Source of the DNA: Cyclostephanos tholiformis
Taxonomy: Eukaryota > Bacillariophyta > Thalassiosirophyceae > Thalassiosirales > Thalassiosiraceae
Assembly: GCA_036939975.1 (NCBI GenBank)
Contig: JALLPB010000014.1
Span: forward strand, 1-35,885
Length of the DNA stretch: 35,885 nucleotides
Direction: 5' to 3'
Under the pieces are notes generated by a model that was given only the letters and a program-made list of their open reading frames with translations, was not told where the DNA came from and did no database searches. Below, in pieces: positions 7,779-18,555 of the stretch; position 1 is the first letter of the stretch; each line of letters begins with the position of its first letter. The position numbers and the translations under genes are program-made.

Positions 7779-9113
7779 ATGCAGCTTCTGAAAGCACTCA
7801 TCGCGCAAGGTGCAGCCAGTGGATTTGCATTTGCGCCTCCGTCGCCGTTGTGGGTCGGGTTCGGCTCGCTACATAACAAGGCGACGAACTCGCACGTACG
7901 TACGAAGACGTCGGCATCGCCACCTCGTTCCTCCACCCTTTCGCGAATACCCACGGCCTCTCGCAGAGAATCCCCATCAAACGACAATAGTTATGATGTA
8001 GATCCTTCGTGTAATGAGTTGTCGACATGCTGGAATCCCAATCTTCGTTATCAATTGGGCGTCATCTCCGCTATGGGCTCGTTGGAAACGGCGTACCTGA
8101 CGTATGACAAGGCTAAATTCACATCGGGTGGGAAGACGTCGTCGCTAGTAGTAGCATTATGTTCTACAAATGACAATGGTGGCGGATCGTGCGGTGATAT
8201 TTTGCATGGGCCCTATTCGACGCTGCATCTGGGAGGATTAGATGTACCCCTATCAGCCCTAGGCATGGCTGCATATATATTGATATTCGGCCTGACAACG
8301 TTCCCGCTTTTTGTTTCTGAAAAGAATGCTGTTAATGGTAAAGTTTTGAATGGTGGTAACCGGATCGCACTCCTTGGTGGAACCACTCTCATGGCTTCGT
8401 TTTCTATGTACCTTGTGGCATTACTAGTAAAAGTACTGCATGCATCGTGCCTATTTTGTTTCGTGTCGGCGGGGTTGTCAACTTCGATGGCATCGTTGAG
8501 TTGGTTTGGGGGGATGCTTCCTAATATTGAAGAAATGCAATCATCATTTGCAACGGAGAGTACAGACATTGGGCAGTTTTCAAATGAAGTGTTGGAACTC
8601 AGAAAAAAGGGGATTGCCGTGGGTGCATCTTCCATCGGCATTGCAACCGTCATGGCATTGGTCTTATTTTTCGGAGTTGCTGAGGAAAATGGCAATTCCG
8701 ACTCGCTGCTAGCATCATCTTCGTCGTCATCCAGTATCAGCGGTGGCATGCTCGTCGCTTCCGCCAGCAGCTCCGATAGCTACCGAAAAAACGTTCCGCC
8801 GCGAATCACCACCAAATCCTCAGATACAGCGCTTGCCCTAGCTTCCGACCTAAAATCTTTGGAATCGCGCATGTTCGGTGCGTTTTGGTGCTCCCATTGC
8901 TACGATCAAAAACAAGAGTTGGGCTATGAAGCAATGAAATCAATTCCTTATGTCGAATGCGATCGAGAAGGATACAACAACGAGAGGGATTTGTGTAAGG
9001 AGAAAAAAGTGCCAGGGTATCCAACATGGGAAATCGGCGGAAAGTTATATCCCGGAGAGCGCAGCTTGGAAGAATTAAGAGAAATTGTGGATGATATCAA
9101 GTCGAGAAAGTAA
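7779..9113 (+). CDS. LTO1: plastid VKOR-thioredoxin disulfide-forming oxidoreductase (LTO1-like)
   Basis: 444 residues from ATG 7779; the frame is open further upstream into the LTR, but only from a non-ATG codon. An N-terminal signal-like segment with AASGFAFAPP (12-21) fits the diatom bipartite plastid presequence, cleaved before Phe of an 'FAP' motif. The VKOR part has loop cysteines C128 and C138, several membrane helices and the active-site CLFC (224-227). The C-terminal thioredoxin-like part has CSHC (371-374) and a cis-Pro near 415 (VPGYP). Order and content match plant LTO1, which oxidises lumenal cysteines using quinone and is needed for photosystem II assembly. The Copia 5' LTR lies 145 bp upstream, head to head. 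It ends 45 bp from the convergent hydrolase. Confidence 0.9.
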   Translation: MQLLKALIAQGAASGFAFAPPSPLWVGFGSLHNKATNSHVRTKTSASPPRSSTLSRIPTASRRESPSNDNSYDVDPSCNELSTCWNPNLRYQLGVISAMGSLETAYLTYDKAKFTSGGKTSSLVVALCSTNDNGGGSCGDILHGPYSTLHLGGLDVPLSALGMAAYILIFGLTTFPLFVSEKNAVNGKVLNGGNRIALLGGTTLMASFSMYLVALLVKVLHASCLFCFVSAGLSTSMASLSWFGGMLPNIEEMQSSFATESTDIGQFSNEVLELRKKGIAVGASSIGIATVMALVLFFGVAEENGNSDSLLASSSSSSSISGGMLVASASSSDSYRKNVPPRITTKSSDTALALASDLKSLESRMFGAFWCSHCYDQKQELGYEAMKSIPYVECDREGYNNERDLCKEKKVPGYPTWEIGGKLYPGERSLEELREIVDDIKSRK

Positions 9114-9158
9114 AGGACGACTTTTCAGCAATTGATAAGCGAGGAAACTCTCATAGAA

Positions 9159-10217
9159 TCAAACTGATACTTTATTCAAAAATTCTATTATCTCATCCGT
9201 ACATACTTCTGGATGGCTCAATAGAAGATTGTGCTCTAATCGAACAAGTTTCTTGTAGGTTACACCGCTTTTATCAAGGCGGGCTTTGATCTCATTTTCG
9301 CTCGCATCAGCGCAGACAATTCCGCCCAATTGATACAGGATACGAAATATTTGCTTTTCGTTTGCTACATTGTCGTGTTCACCCCACATTACATGTACTT
9401 TTAACAATCCAGTCGTAATTTTTCTATCGCCATCTGCGGAGACCGACTTCTGATTCCGATACTCCGCCAGCCTTTGGTATGCACCGCACTGGTTACCCAC
9501 AGCACCATGACGGAACATCCTTAATAGCATATCAGAGAATGATATTTCTTCACAATCCAAATGATCAGATGAAGAGCATTGCCTATTTCTTTGAATCTCC
9601 ATGGCGAACTGATCTCCCAATTCCGGCTTCCCTATGGCACCGTATCTCGCCCTACGTCTTTCTATCAATCTTGGAACGATGCTATTTCGCATCAAGGCTT
9701 CCCCGACCACCGGCAGCGATAATAACCGAGTATGCGGATTGAGGGATTTGTAATCTAACATCGGAGCGACCAAAACGAGACAACGAAACATGTCTCGCCT
9801 CATCGATGCCACCTTGGCAATTATTGCCGATCCCATGGAGTGCCCGATGCCAATAATGTGCGGACAGCCGATGCAGCATTGCTCGATCACGCCCACGACT
9901 TGCGATACGAAAAGGTTTAAATTATACTCCACGTCCGGACGAGCGGATCGACCATGGCCATATAAATCCATACGGAGGACGCGATATTGCCCAAGCGCGC
10001 TAGTCCGAATCAGTTCAGGAACGATGGCATCGAACTGCCAACTCGGGACGGTGGCCCCGTGAATCAGAACTAGGATGGGGCGGCTCCTGTCGTTTATAAG
10101 CTCTTGCGTTAGTTCGAAGTCACCATCATGCATTGTAATATTATCCCAGCGGACGAAAGTTTTGCCTCGTGGGAGGGATATATATTCTTCGAGGGCGCCG
10201 CTGGGCAACGTCGTCAT
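9159..10217 (-). CDS. alpha/beta hydrolase
   Basis: 352 residues from ATG 10217. Typical alpha/beta-hydrolase features: oxyanion HG (LVLIHGATVPSW, about 50-60), DLYGHGRS (84-91), nucleophile elbow GHSMGS (S127), a likely acid D282 (WGEHDN) and a likely His at 329 or 335 (LEHNLLLSHPE). The region between strands 6 and 7 carries a helical lid. The substrate cannot be told; this fold covers esterases, lipases and C-C hydrolases. No signal peptide is evident. Its 3' end converges on the LTO1-like gene, and its 5' side shares a 444-bp divergent spacer with the FHA-RING gene. Confidence 0.85.
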   Translation of the reverse strand: MTTLPSGALEEYISLPRGKTFVRWDNITMHDGDFELTQELINDRSRPILVLIHGATVPSWQFDAIVPELIRTSALGQYRVLRMDLYGHGRSARPDVEYNLNLFVSQVVGVIEQCCIGCPHIIGIGHSMGSAIIAKVASMRRDMFRCLVLVAPMLDYKSLNPHTRLLSLPVVGEALMRNSIVPRLIERRRARYGAIGKPELGDQFAMEIQRNRQCSSSDHLDCEEISFSDMLLRMFRHGAVGNQCGAYQRLAEYRNQKSVSADGDRKITTGLLKVHVMWGEHDNVANEKQIFRILYQLGGIVCADASENEIKARLDKSGVTYKKLVRLEHNLLLSHPEVCTDEIIEFLNKVSV

Positions 10218-10661
10218 TTTTTACGCCGTGAGAGATCCGACGATAACCAGCTTCGATGGAGCTGCTCAATCGTTCGCCTACGCATCGTGCCACACCGTCG
10301 AAGAGAGGTTGATAGGTAATAATTATCTGTCTGATGAAGCTGAATTACTTCTACTGTGTGACAGGGACGATAGAATCAATTGAATCTCGAAAACTACCTA
10401 CCATACCATACACGCGTCGAATAATACACCATAAAAAATACCCAGTCCTCGAGGCGGTTCACTCCCGCCATCATTGGAAAGTATCTACCTAACTTCACTT
10501 TACGATTTTACGATCATACTTTCAGTACATACCAATGTACATACGACGACGAAGTGTGACTGAATGAATTCAGACGGCGGTGCAACCAAAACCCAAAGCC
10601 CCCGCCCGCCCGCTTCTCCAGCAGCACTACTACTACAACTCTCGACTTTCAGTGACATCCA
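10218..10661. other. divergent intergenic spacer
   Basis: 444 bp between the divergent starts of the hydrolase (minus) and FHA-RING (plus) genes, so it should hold both promoters. AT-rich near 10380-10560. A small palindrome CTGAATGAATTCAG lies at about 10562-10577. No gene or known motif is recognised. Confidence 0.5.
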
Positions 10662-12131
10662 ATGACGGCATCACTGATATTAACCCCCCTCAGCCTAAAG
10701 GAATGCTGCGCCCTCCTCAAGGAGAAGGGGAAATTCCTAACCCCTGGCTGCCCTCCCGTTCCGGTGGAGGAGCACGTCCGTAACACCATCACTTTGAAAT
10801 TATGCTCCCGCACCGACGATGTCATAAACGTCGACGACGACGAAATCGACGACATCGTGCCGGGACGCGTCGAGTACGCACGCAAGTACGACGACGGTAG
10901 CACCGCCGCGACGATAATATTGGGTCGACAAAAATACACAGGCATCAAGTGCGTTGCCATCTCTCGCGCATTATGCGACATTTCACTCACCGAGAAGAAG
11001 ACGTCGGCGTCGTCGTCTTCGTCGTCGCTATTCGCATCGATGCGCATGCGCAAGCCTCCGAATACTGCTCATGTCGCTACTCCTAGTTTTAAGGACGTGG
11101 GCGACTTGTTGGTGACGACGAGCAGGAGTAACAACAACAATCATCACGTCCACCTGGACGGTGAGCTCGTAAAGGCACCATTGGGGGGGGAGATACCGTT
11201 GACGAACGGATCGATCATTGCACTCTACGGCGAAATCGGCTTCGCATATCGGGTGTCCATACTTCAACACGACGACGACGGTGGCGGTGAATTTGATGAC
11301 GTCGTCGTCGCATCGTCATCCGCGGATTTAGTTTGCGGTAGCAACAATGGCCCCAATAAAAGGATGAGGGCGAATCCTCCCGTGGATGTAACAACGACGC
11401 ATCGTGCCGAGGAGGGAGAGAGACGACAGCCGACGGAACGCGAGCGTATACGCCAACGCGCGCACAGGGTCATGATGGAAGAATTCACGTGCGCCATGTG
11501 CATGGACGTATTGGTCCGATCCACCTTCGCCTATCCTTGCAGTCACGCATTCTGCGAGAATTGCTCGAAATGCATCACCAACGCCGCCGTCGATGCTAAG
11601 TCCATATGCACGTTCTCGTCTTCCGTTCCTCCAACCGCGCTACCATCGAACATGACGAAGGGTAAGTGTCCTACGTGCAGGGGCGACGTTATGGAATGGA
11701 TGCCCGCACGGTCGTACGACACGCAGGTTTGGTCATTCGCCTTACAGGGATGCTTCGATAGATCCGATGCCGAGGATTATCTCGATAGGAGGCGATCTAT
11801 GGGAGAAGATCCACCGACGGAGGAGGAGAGGTTATCCATTTTAAATATATGTGAGGGTGAGGAGGAAGGCGAGGATACACATGTACAGAAGTCGACGGTC
11901 GGCAGTGGTGGGGCGGTGAATGTGCTACCATCGTACGTGACTTCACTGAGTACTAATAAGCAACCCGAGATGAGTAGATTCATCGGGGCACTCCCGCAAT
12001 TGAATTCCTCTGCTGTGGGGATGAGCGATTCTAGTAATGGGATGCAAGTCGTTGATCTGGCCGGATATTTACCACCGGAATTGGAATATCGCGTGAAATC
12101 CGCCGATAATGACGTTATTTGTATCGACTGA
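10662..12131 (+). CDS. FHA-RING E3 ubiquitin ligase (CHFR/RNF8-like architecture)
   Basis: 489 residues, single exon, ATG at 10662. An FHA-like domain spans about 85-200 with the hallmark GR (88-89), SR (101-102) and NG (182-183), interrupted by an acidic/Ser-rich and an Asn/His-rich loop. A C3HC4 RING lies at 277-339: CAMC, CSHAFCENC, CPTC, with an unusually long insert before the last pair. A basic Arg-rich linker (about 250-270) joins them. FHA domains bind phosphothreonine and RING domains recruit E2 enzymes, so the protein should ubiquitinate phosphorylated partners; CHFR and RNF8 use this order in mitotic and DNA-damage checkpoints. No PAR-binding zinc finger is seen, so orthology to CHFR is not claimed. 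Confidence 0.82.
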   Translation: MTASLILTPLSLKECCALLKEKGKFLTPGCPPVPVEEHVRNTITLKLCSRTDDVINVDDDEIDDIVPGRVEYARKYDDGSTAATIILGRQKYTGIKCVAISRALCDISLTEKKTSASSSSSSLFASMRMRKPPNTAHVATPSFKDVGDLLVTTSRSNNNNHHVHLDGELVKAPLGGEIPLTNGSIIALYGEIGFAYRVSILQHDDDGGGEFDDVVVASSSADLVCGSNNGPNKRMRANPPVDVTTTHRAEEGERRQPTERERIRQRAHRVMMEEFTCAMCMDVLVRSTFAYPCSHAFCENCSKCITNAAVDAKSICTFSSSVPPTALPSNMTKGKCPTCRGDVMEWMPARSYDTQVWSFALQGCFDRSDAEDYLDRRRSMGEDPPTEEERLSILNICEGEEEGEDTHVQKSTVGSGGAVNVLPSYVTSLSTNKQPEMSRFIGALPQLNSSAVGMSDSSNGMQVVDLAGYLPPELEYRVKSADNDVICID

Positions 12132-12331
12132 AATAGAGACAAAGGATTCTGTTCGGCAACATGGATGCAATACTCTAGCATGCCTATGCGGGATATAAAC
12201 AATACTTCATTATAGAACGGATTGTTTTGGTGGCAAAGGTGGTATTGACAATTCGTTTATCGTACTTTGATTTTTCATTTCTATCGTTTGTTATGAATCG
12301 TACTTAGAAAAGGGACGAATTTCAAAATAAC

Positions 12332-15300
12332 TTACGACTTAACACTTGATTTCTCACAAGTCGAGATAGTAGCCAACAGGTTAGAATGAAACTTTGACCC
12401 CTTGACATTCTTAGGACTAGATTTCATGTATTGTATCAAGAAGATTGATAGGTTTTCTCGTAATTCAGTCAAATCTTCCTTCGTCGTTTTGCCGCTTCTG
12501 GCACCGGTATCATTGTTGTCGTCGTGGTCATCCTCATCATCGTCAGAATCCACATGCTTAAGCTTGGGAGCTGACGAAGGATCAGTTGCTGTGCCATGAG
12601 CAAATATCTTTTGCGTTCTCTCAACATCACACGATTCAAATATGGCAGTCAAAAAGATACTAAGAAAAATAATGACCATCTCAGACATTTCAGTCGGCGA
12701 AAAGTCAATCCGCTTCAGCACACCAATATTAACGCATTTTTCGGCGCTGCCCACAAAATGCGCCAATAATTTTGCAAGGTTAGCAACTTTCCTCGCCGAA
12801 AAAGTCTCGAGTTGCTTAAATGCATCCCAAAACGTGAGCATCAACGTAAACCTCGACTTGGCCTGGTATTCACAACAACGGGTGGCAAGGTGGGCATAAA
12901 ATGGATTGTACGCCTTCTCCTCGCCACAACAGTGAATGAGAACACGGATAACATCGCGTTCGATCTTGGGCTTGAGCATACCACCTCGGACAAGTTTCTC
13001 GAAGGCATCATCACAGTCAGTACTGCCCATGACGATGCAAAAAATCGATCGACGCGCATCAGTGTTCATCCTTTGTGATGAGGCCAGTACCAAAAGAATG
13101 TCCTCGTTCTCATTCAATCCTTTCTTGGAGGATGAAGGTGGTTCTCTGCCGTTGACATCTGCACTTTCCATTTTCTGAACTGACCCATTTGAATCCCCCC
13201 AAAGCTTGTCATGGTGCTGGTTGCCAGCCCACACGGCGCCGACCATCCACCATCGACCCTTAGACTCGGCGTCTAATATATCTTGAAGTGTCACACGAAG
13301 ACAAGAGCCACTTTTCTTTCCCAAAAGCAATTCGGATGCCGAGGTCTTGATCCGCCCTACATGCTTTTTGAGCGCATTCGACTTCTCTCGGACGACAGCG
13401 TCTTGCTTCCTTGGTTTATTATTTTTCAACTCAATGATGCTATCAACCATGTACTGTATTCGCGACGAATCTGCTATATTTGTTTTACCATCAACGTCAT
13501 TCTTGTTGCCGGTGGATTGTTCTTTATCCGCTACCGACTGAGCGCGATCCTTCACCATGAGAACGATCTCCCGCAATGCCGTTGGATCGTCGGACCGTAA
13601 TTGCTGTCCACAATGACTAAGTATGATCAATAATCCCTCAACATCGATCTCGCTAAAATTGCGGATGAAATCCCGCACCAGATCATAAATGAGCGTGCAG
13701 TGAATGACGCCGTAATTGTACAAATAGCATACGATCAAAATGAGATTGGAAGCTTCCTTGTGGATCTTATTATGCTCTTCCTCATCCATATCTTTGGCTG
13801 CATCGTCCCGATATTCCCTACCCATATTCAAGGAGTCGGATAATTTTTTTACAGACGACTCCACCAAGCACCCCCCGATCTGTATTCCATCCCCGCCAAG
13901 CCAATGAACTCCGGCCATGGCTCCGATATAGAGTGGGATGAGACCACTCATAATCATATGAGGTGATACGCATGCCGATTGAATATTTTTCCACAGGCAA
14001 TCATTTACGTCGCGGAAGGGATATGTTGAGTATATTGAAGCAATAGCTTTGGACACTGACTCCAGCGTTTGATCGGATAATCGATTGAGAGCATTGTTGA
14101 TTTGACGATGAATGAGTGTGATGGTTTCGGGATCGGCAGCAACGGTAGACTTATAACTTTTCGAATCGCCACAAGAATCATCAATAGGTGTAGTAGCATC
14201 GCACTGTTGGTCGAAAGACATCTTGCGTAAATGTGGCGGTACATATTTCGATGACTTGGTTCCACGATCACGAGAGTAATCAATCTTATTCCCGTAGATG
14301 TCTTCTCCGACGGTTGGTCGGTACGTCAAAGAAACGTCATGATCGGCAACGTCCTCTAATGGTGTTGTGTCTTCCGTCTCAGAATCCGAGTCATCATTGC
14401 TGTTACTATCGTACTCGGAATTCATCGACTGTTCATGTTCCTCCCCACCCGACGAAGCCTGCTCAATCTCTCTCCTCTTTCTCGTGCCAATCTTCTCGTC
14501 CAACTTATCCAAATCGTCTAAGAAATCTCCAAAATCTTCTCCATATCCCGAGAAAGCACTTGCATATTCCCTCCGCAGTTTCTTCTTAGCCTTGTCAGAG
14601 TTAGCGGACAATCCGAGTTTTTCTTCGAGGGCGGCGATTTCGGCATCATCGTTACGCAGGGCGAGTACCACATCTTCGTCATCGATATTTGCGTATGGAT
14701 CGTGATTATTGTCGCAATCTTCCTCGTCATCCATAGATTGATCGAATTCTTCATCGTCTTCGTTTTCGGAATCGGAGTTGGAGTCGTTGACATCTACACC
14801 TTTCTCCTTCTTCCTCGCATCGATAATGCAACTATTGCCATCATCACGTGCACTACCTCCGCCATCACTTTCACTTTCACCATCATCGCCGGACTCACCG
14901 ACGCTACTTTCGCCCCCACCAACGCACCTTTCTACCAAATCATCCAGTCCCATGAGGAAATCGCCAAAGTCGTCACCGAATCCCTCGTTCTTTGCATATT
15001 CTCGATTCAGCTCCCTTTGAATGCTGTTAGTACCCCCGCCCCTTTTGAGATTGATTTTACCATATCCAAGATTTGACTCCAAGTATTCAATCTCCCTATC
15101 ATCCTGACGTAATGCCATGAGAGTTTCGTCGTCTAGATGCTTGCGATATCGATAATTCGACTTATCGCGAGGGATGTGCCGCGAGTCGGCGGATGATGAT
15201 TTCAGATTCCTGACCGGTGGGATGAATCCTTCTTCGACGACGATGTTGGATGATTTCATCAGTTTTTTGGATCGTGTATTAGCATCGGCGACGTCATCCC

Positions 15301-15514
15301 CTCCATCGGAGAATTTATTTTTCCTGCCATTACCACCACGGTGGACGATGTCGTCGCCAGCCATGACGTCGCCGTCGCGACGACGAGGTTTCTTCCCCTT
15401 CTTCGCATGCCGCTGTTCCTTCCGCCGAGCCTTGCGATTTCTCGCTTCGACTACGATGCCGCCGGTGGTGATCGCGGATCCCCCTTGTCTTAATCTAGGT
15501 TTGCCCTTCATCAT
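12332..15514 (-). CDS. NOM1: nucleolar MIF4G/MA3 protein (NOM1/Sgd1-like)
   Basis: 1060 residues, single exon, starting MMKGKPRLRQ at 15514. Order: basic N-terminus with nuclear/nucleolar signals (25-50), acidic low-complexity segments, KYVPPHLRK (423-431), MIF4G domain about 465-700 (INNALNRLSDQTLESV onwards), MA3 domain about 805-935 (EDILLVLASSQRMNTD onwards), and a C-terminal tail ending in a conserved-looking helical region. This matches NOM1/Sgd1, a nucleolar factor in 18S rRNA maturation that recruits the helicase eIF4A3/Fal1. A roughly 60-residue helical module occurs twice in the N-terminal half (128-192 and 279-340). It is divergent from the HA-repeat gene with only 86 bp between starts. 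Confidence 0.88.
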   Translation of the reverse strand: MMKGKPRLRQGGSAITTGGIVVEARNRKARRKEQRHAKKGKKPRRRDGDVMAGDDIVHRGGNGRKNKFSDGGDDVADANTRSKKLMKSSNIVVEEGFIPPVRNLKSSSADSRHIPRDKSNYRYRKHLDDETLMALRQDDREIEYLESNLGYGKINLKRGGGTNSIQRELNREYAKNEGFGDDFGDFLMGLDDLVERCVGGGESSVGESGDDGESESDGGGSARDDGNSCIIDARKKEKGVDVNDSNSDSENEDDEEFDQSMDDEEDCDNNHDPYANIDDEDVVLALRNDDAEIAALEEKLGLSANSDKAKKKLRREYASAFSGYGEDFGDFLDDLDKLDEKIGTRKRREIEQASSGGEEHEQSMNSEYDSNSNDDSDSETEDTTPLEDVADHDVSLTYRPTVGEDIYGNKIDYSRDRGTKSSKYVPPHLRKMSFDQQCDATTPIDDSCGDSKSYKSTVAADPETITLIHRQINNALNRLSDQTLESVSKAIASIYSTYPFRDVNDCLWKNIQSACVSPHMIMSGLIPLYIGAMAGVHWLGGDGIQIGGCLVESSVKKLSDSLNMGREYRDDAAKDMDEEEHNKIHKEASNLILIVCYLYNYGVIHCTLIYDLVRDFIRNFSEIDVEGLLIILSHCGQQLRSDDPTALREIVLMVKDRAQSVADKEQSTGNKNDVDGKTNIADSSRIQYMVDSIIELKNNKPRKQDAVVREKSNALKKHVGRIKTSASELLLGKKSGSCLRVTLQDILDAESKGRWWMVGAVWAGNQHHDKLWGDSNGSVQKMESADVNGREPPSSSKKGLNENEDILLVLASSQRMNTDARRSIFCIVMGSTDCDDAFEKLVRGGMLKPKIERDVIRVLIHCCGEEKAYNPFYAHLATRCCEYQAKSRFTLMLTFWDAFKQLETFSARKVANLAKLLAHFVGSAEKCVNIGVLKRIDFSPTEMSEMVIIFLSIFLTAIFESCDVERTQKIFAHGTATDPSSAPKLKHVDSDDDEDDHDDNNDTGARSGKTTKEDLTELRENLSIFLIQYMKSSPKNVKGSKFHSNLLATISTCEKSSVKS

Positions 15515-15600
15515 TCATAAATATCGCCTGTTTTCCTTTTTTTCTTTCTTGTCATCGTATTATTAACGAGCTCAAAGCTCTGGATGGTTCGAGGGCTGAC

Positions 15601-18441
15601 ATGTCTGTCCGTCACCTTGAAAGTAAAGTAGGTAGGTACTCCCCCCCTTCCCACATTGACCGAAGATCAGCGACTACCATACCTAATATAATATTCGCTA
15701 TGGACCCTCGTCCTCCGCCCGACAATGACGATCACGACGACGCCGATAACAACGACGACGACGACGACGACGATGGCAGATACCAGCGCCTCCCTCCTTA
15801 CCCCTATCAACTCGTGTACCACCATCCCTTCCACCACCGCGACTACCTCCATCATCATCAGCCTCCGCCACAACAGCATAGTCCGCGGAAGATGCAGCAT
15901 CCTCCCGTTCACGTCGGATCGTCGCCTCCTCCCCCGCCGCCGTCCCTCCATGATCCCCGTCCCCCCCCCCCTCCCCCAACGGGGATGTACTTGTATCCCG
16001 ATTACGGACCGCCGTTCGGGCCACCCCCTCCGCAGTCGCGCCAGCACCACCAGCACCACCACCATCATCAACATCCCGCCCACCACCACCACCACCGCCA
16101 CGCAGTCCCGACGATGGCCAATATGGCCAATTACCACCCACTGCCCGCCAATTACCCGCCCTTGAACTACTACCCCCCATCCCCCCCCGGCCCCTATCAT
16201 CACCAGCCTCCGCCGCCCATCCGGTACCACTACGATGTCGGACGCTCGGCCGCGTCGGACGGGGCGTATCGGTATCCCCAGGAACAACCGGGGCGGCTGC
16301 CACCACCGTCGCCTCGGGTCCTTACGACACCTCCCGTCGTGGAATATCCTACGACGACGACGACGACGACTACGATGAGGACGGAGGAGAGAGAAGAGGA
16401 GGAGAGAGAAGAGGGGGGGGGGGGGGAGGGAAGATGCGCCGTTGAGCTTCCGATGGAAATCCCCGAGCCGTCGCGTCGTACGGAACGACGACGGAAGCGG
16501 CGGCGAGGGGGGGGGGAGGCAGTGGACGAGGGAGGACGACCAGCCCTTGCCGACATCGACGACGACACAGACGACGACGACGACGACGACGGAGGGATGG
16601 AACCGATGTCGGGAGATCTCGAGCGGCGGCCACCGTTATCGTCACCACCGTCCGCGTCGTACTTCGACGGGGCGGAGGAGGAAGGGGAAAAGGAGGGAGA
16701 TACAAACCACGCGGGGGGGACTTCCGTCGTACATCCCGCGCTTGCCCCCGTGGCCGTCGTCGACGTCGCCGAACCCGCCCCGGCCGTGGCGGCCGAAGGG
16801 GGGGCGAGGCCACGAATTGGGGCCGGGGGGTACTCGTATAGTACGTCGATTGTGAATCGGGGTTTTGGTAGTGCGTATTCGACCACTGGTAAACCGGACG
16901 ATACCGATGATCCGACGGATCCCGTGCATGCATCGGAAGCGCCGCCGGCGCACCATGCCGGGGCGACGATGGGGCGTATCGCCGTGGACGACGAAGAAGG
17001 AGGGACCGTGCCGTCCACGGTGGAGCGATCAGTCCAGTCATACTACGACCGTCATTCGTCGGACGCTACTTTTCCGTTCGACTCCGTGCTGACCGCGCTC
17101 GAGGCCTACCGATCCGAACACGGCACACTCTCCGTCCTCGCATCCCATCCGACCTTCTCCGAGATCGTCAATTCGCTTTCGGAAAACGGCATCGAGGACG
17201 CGATTGACTTCTTATGGGAACGCAACTTCACGTTGCTGAGAGAGTACAAGGAGAGGGCGGGCGATTGCGACGTGCCATTTACCGACGAGACGCTCGGTTC
17301 GTGGGTTGTCGTCCAGCGCAGGCTCTTCGCCGCGCGAATGCGTCGCCGCGAGGTCGACACAGGAGGAAAGGGTGGGTGCGTCGGAATATCGGAGAGGATG
17401 CAACCACGACTACGTTTCATTCCCGACGAAACGAATGATAAACATTTCGACCGATTCGAACGTCTGTCCGGCTTGGGATTCGATTTTACCACGCCCATGT
17501 GGGACGTGCGTCTCCGGGAACTTATGGAGTATAGGTCCGTGAACGGGCATGCTTCGCCGCCGATTTCTTATCCTAAGCTGGGCATTTGGGTGTTGAATCA
17601 ACGGTTCAATCTCAAGAACATGCCGAGGGAGAGGGTCGCGGCGCTTGACTCGCTAGGATTCGTTTGGAATCATAATCGTAAGAATAGGAGCAACTTTAGG
17701 TGGGATAGACAGTACCAGGAGCGTGAGTGTATACTTCGAAGTTGATTCGTTTATCTTATGTGTATATTGTTATTGATAGAGATTGCCGGGCGCACATTTT
17801 CACGGATGACTAGTTTGTGAGTACCAAAGACAAAAGTAAGTTGTACCAGGTATTCGACATACCCTTGTATCGACATTGATTATTTTATCTTTTTCTTAAC
17901 CTGTTCATCGATCCCTCGGATCTTATCCTAAATGTTGCAGTGGGCACTGCAACGTCCCGGCAACATATCGCCACTCCCCACTTGGCACGTGGGTGGGTAA
18001 GCAACGGGAGGAATACAAGAAGCTGATGGCTAAGAAATCGTCACAACTCGACGAGGCCAGGATCAATAAGCTGAACGAGATCGGATTTCAGTGGTGTGTT
18101 CAGGCTTGGACGATAACATCATGGGACGATCGGTATCAAGTGAGTAAAACCGGGTTAATTTAGATTGCTTGGAAAGTGCGATCCCTCATGAAGTATTCCG
18201 TAATTTATCGCCAATCACAATGATTCTTCAGGCGCTAGTTGATTTCAAGGCGAAACATGGCCACGTGAACATCCCGCGCAACCATCCATTCTTTGGAAAT
18301 TGGCCGGTATATCAACGGGCCCAGTACAAGAGATACAGGAGTGGAAAGACGTCCAAATTGACCGAGGAAAAGGTTGAGAAATTGTTACGGATAGGATTCT
18401 TGAAGACGAATGAAGCGTCATCGATAGGCACCGGTGATTGA
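15601..18441 (+). CDS. HA-repeat (helicase-associated domain) protein, four exons
   Basis: Exons by eye: 15601-17722, 17814-17835 (22 nt), 17941-18139, 18232-18441, all with GT-AG introns (91, 105, 92 bp); spliced length 850 residues. An alternative start is ATG 15700 (MDPRPPPDN), in better context. The N-terminal 480 residues are Pro/His-rich then acidic low-complexity sequence. The C-terminal part is an array of HA repeats (W-D-x-R ... G-H-x-N-V-P ... LG-x-W-V-x-x-QR ... L-x-x-IGF): starting about 538, 634, 701 and 776. Splicing restores repeats 3 and 4 across introns, for example E-L-C-E-Y...NGHCNVP. These repeats are abundant in diatoms and may bind nucleic acid; no helicase core is present. 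Confidence 0.85.
17814..17835 (+). other. 22-nt microexon of the HA-repeat gene
   Basis: Flanked by TAG acceptor (17811-17813) and GTAAGT donor (17836-17841). It joins a phase-1 upstream donor (17722|GTGAGT) to a phase-2 downstream acceptor (GCAG|17941). The joined reading gives L-C-E-Y-Q-R-Q-N leading into GHCNVP, exactly the part missing from an HA repeat. Confidence 0.75.
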
Positions 18442-18555
18442 GAAGATGGCGACTCGAAAGTGAATAACGATCAATACCAATCATGTAACCATCGACCGTT
18501 GTAAAATATCAAGTAGTGAAGATGCTGTATGTACTCCATAGGATAAATTGTTAGC

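Noticed and set aside
15667..16306. Long minus-strand frames opposite the Pro/His-rich part of the HA-repeat gene
   Set aside because: They are low-complexity Arg/Gly/Val translations of simple repeats; the plus strand continues into real HA repeats.
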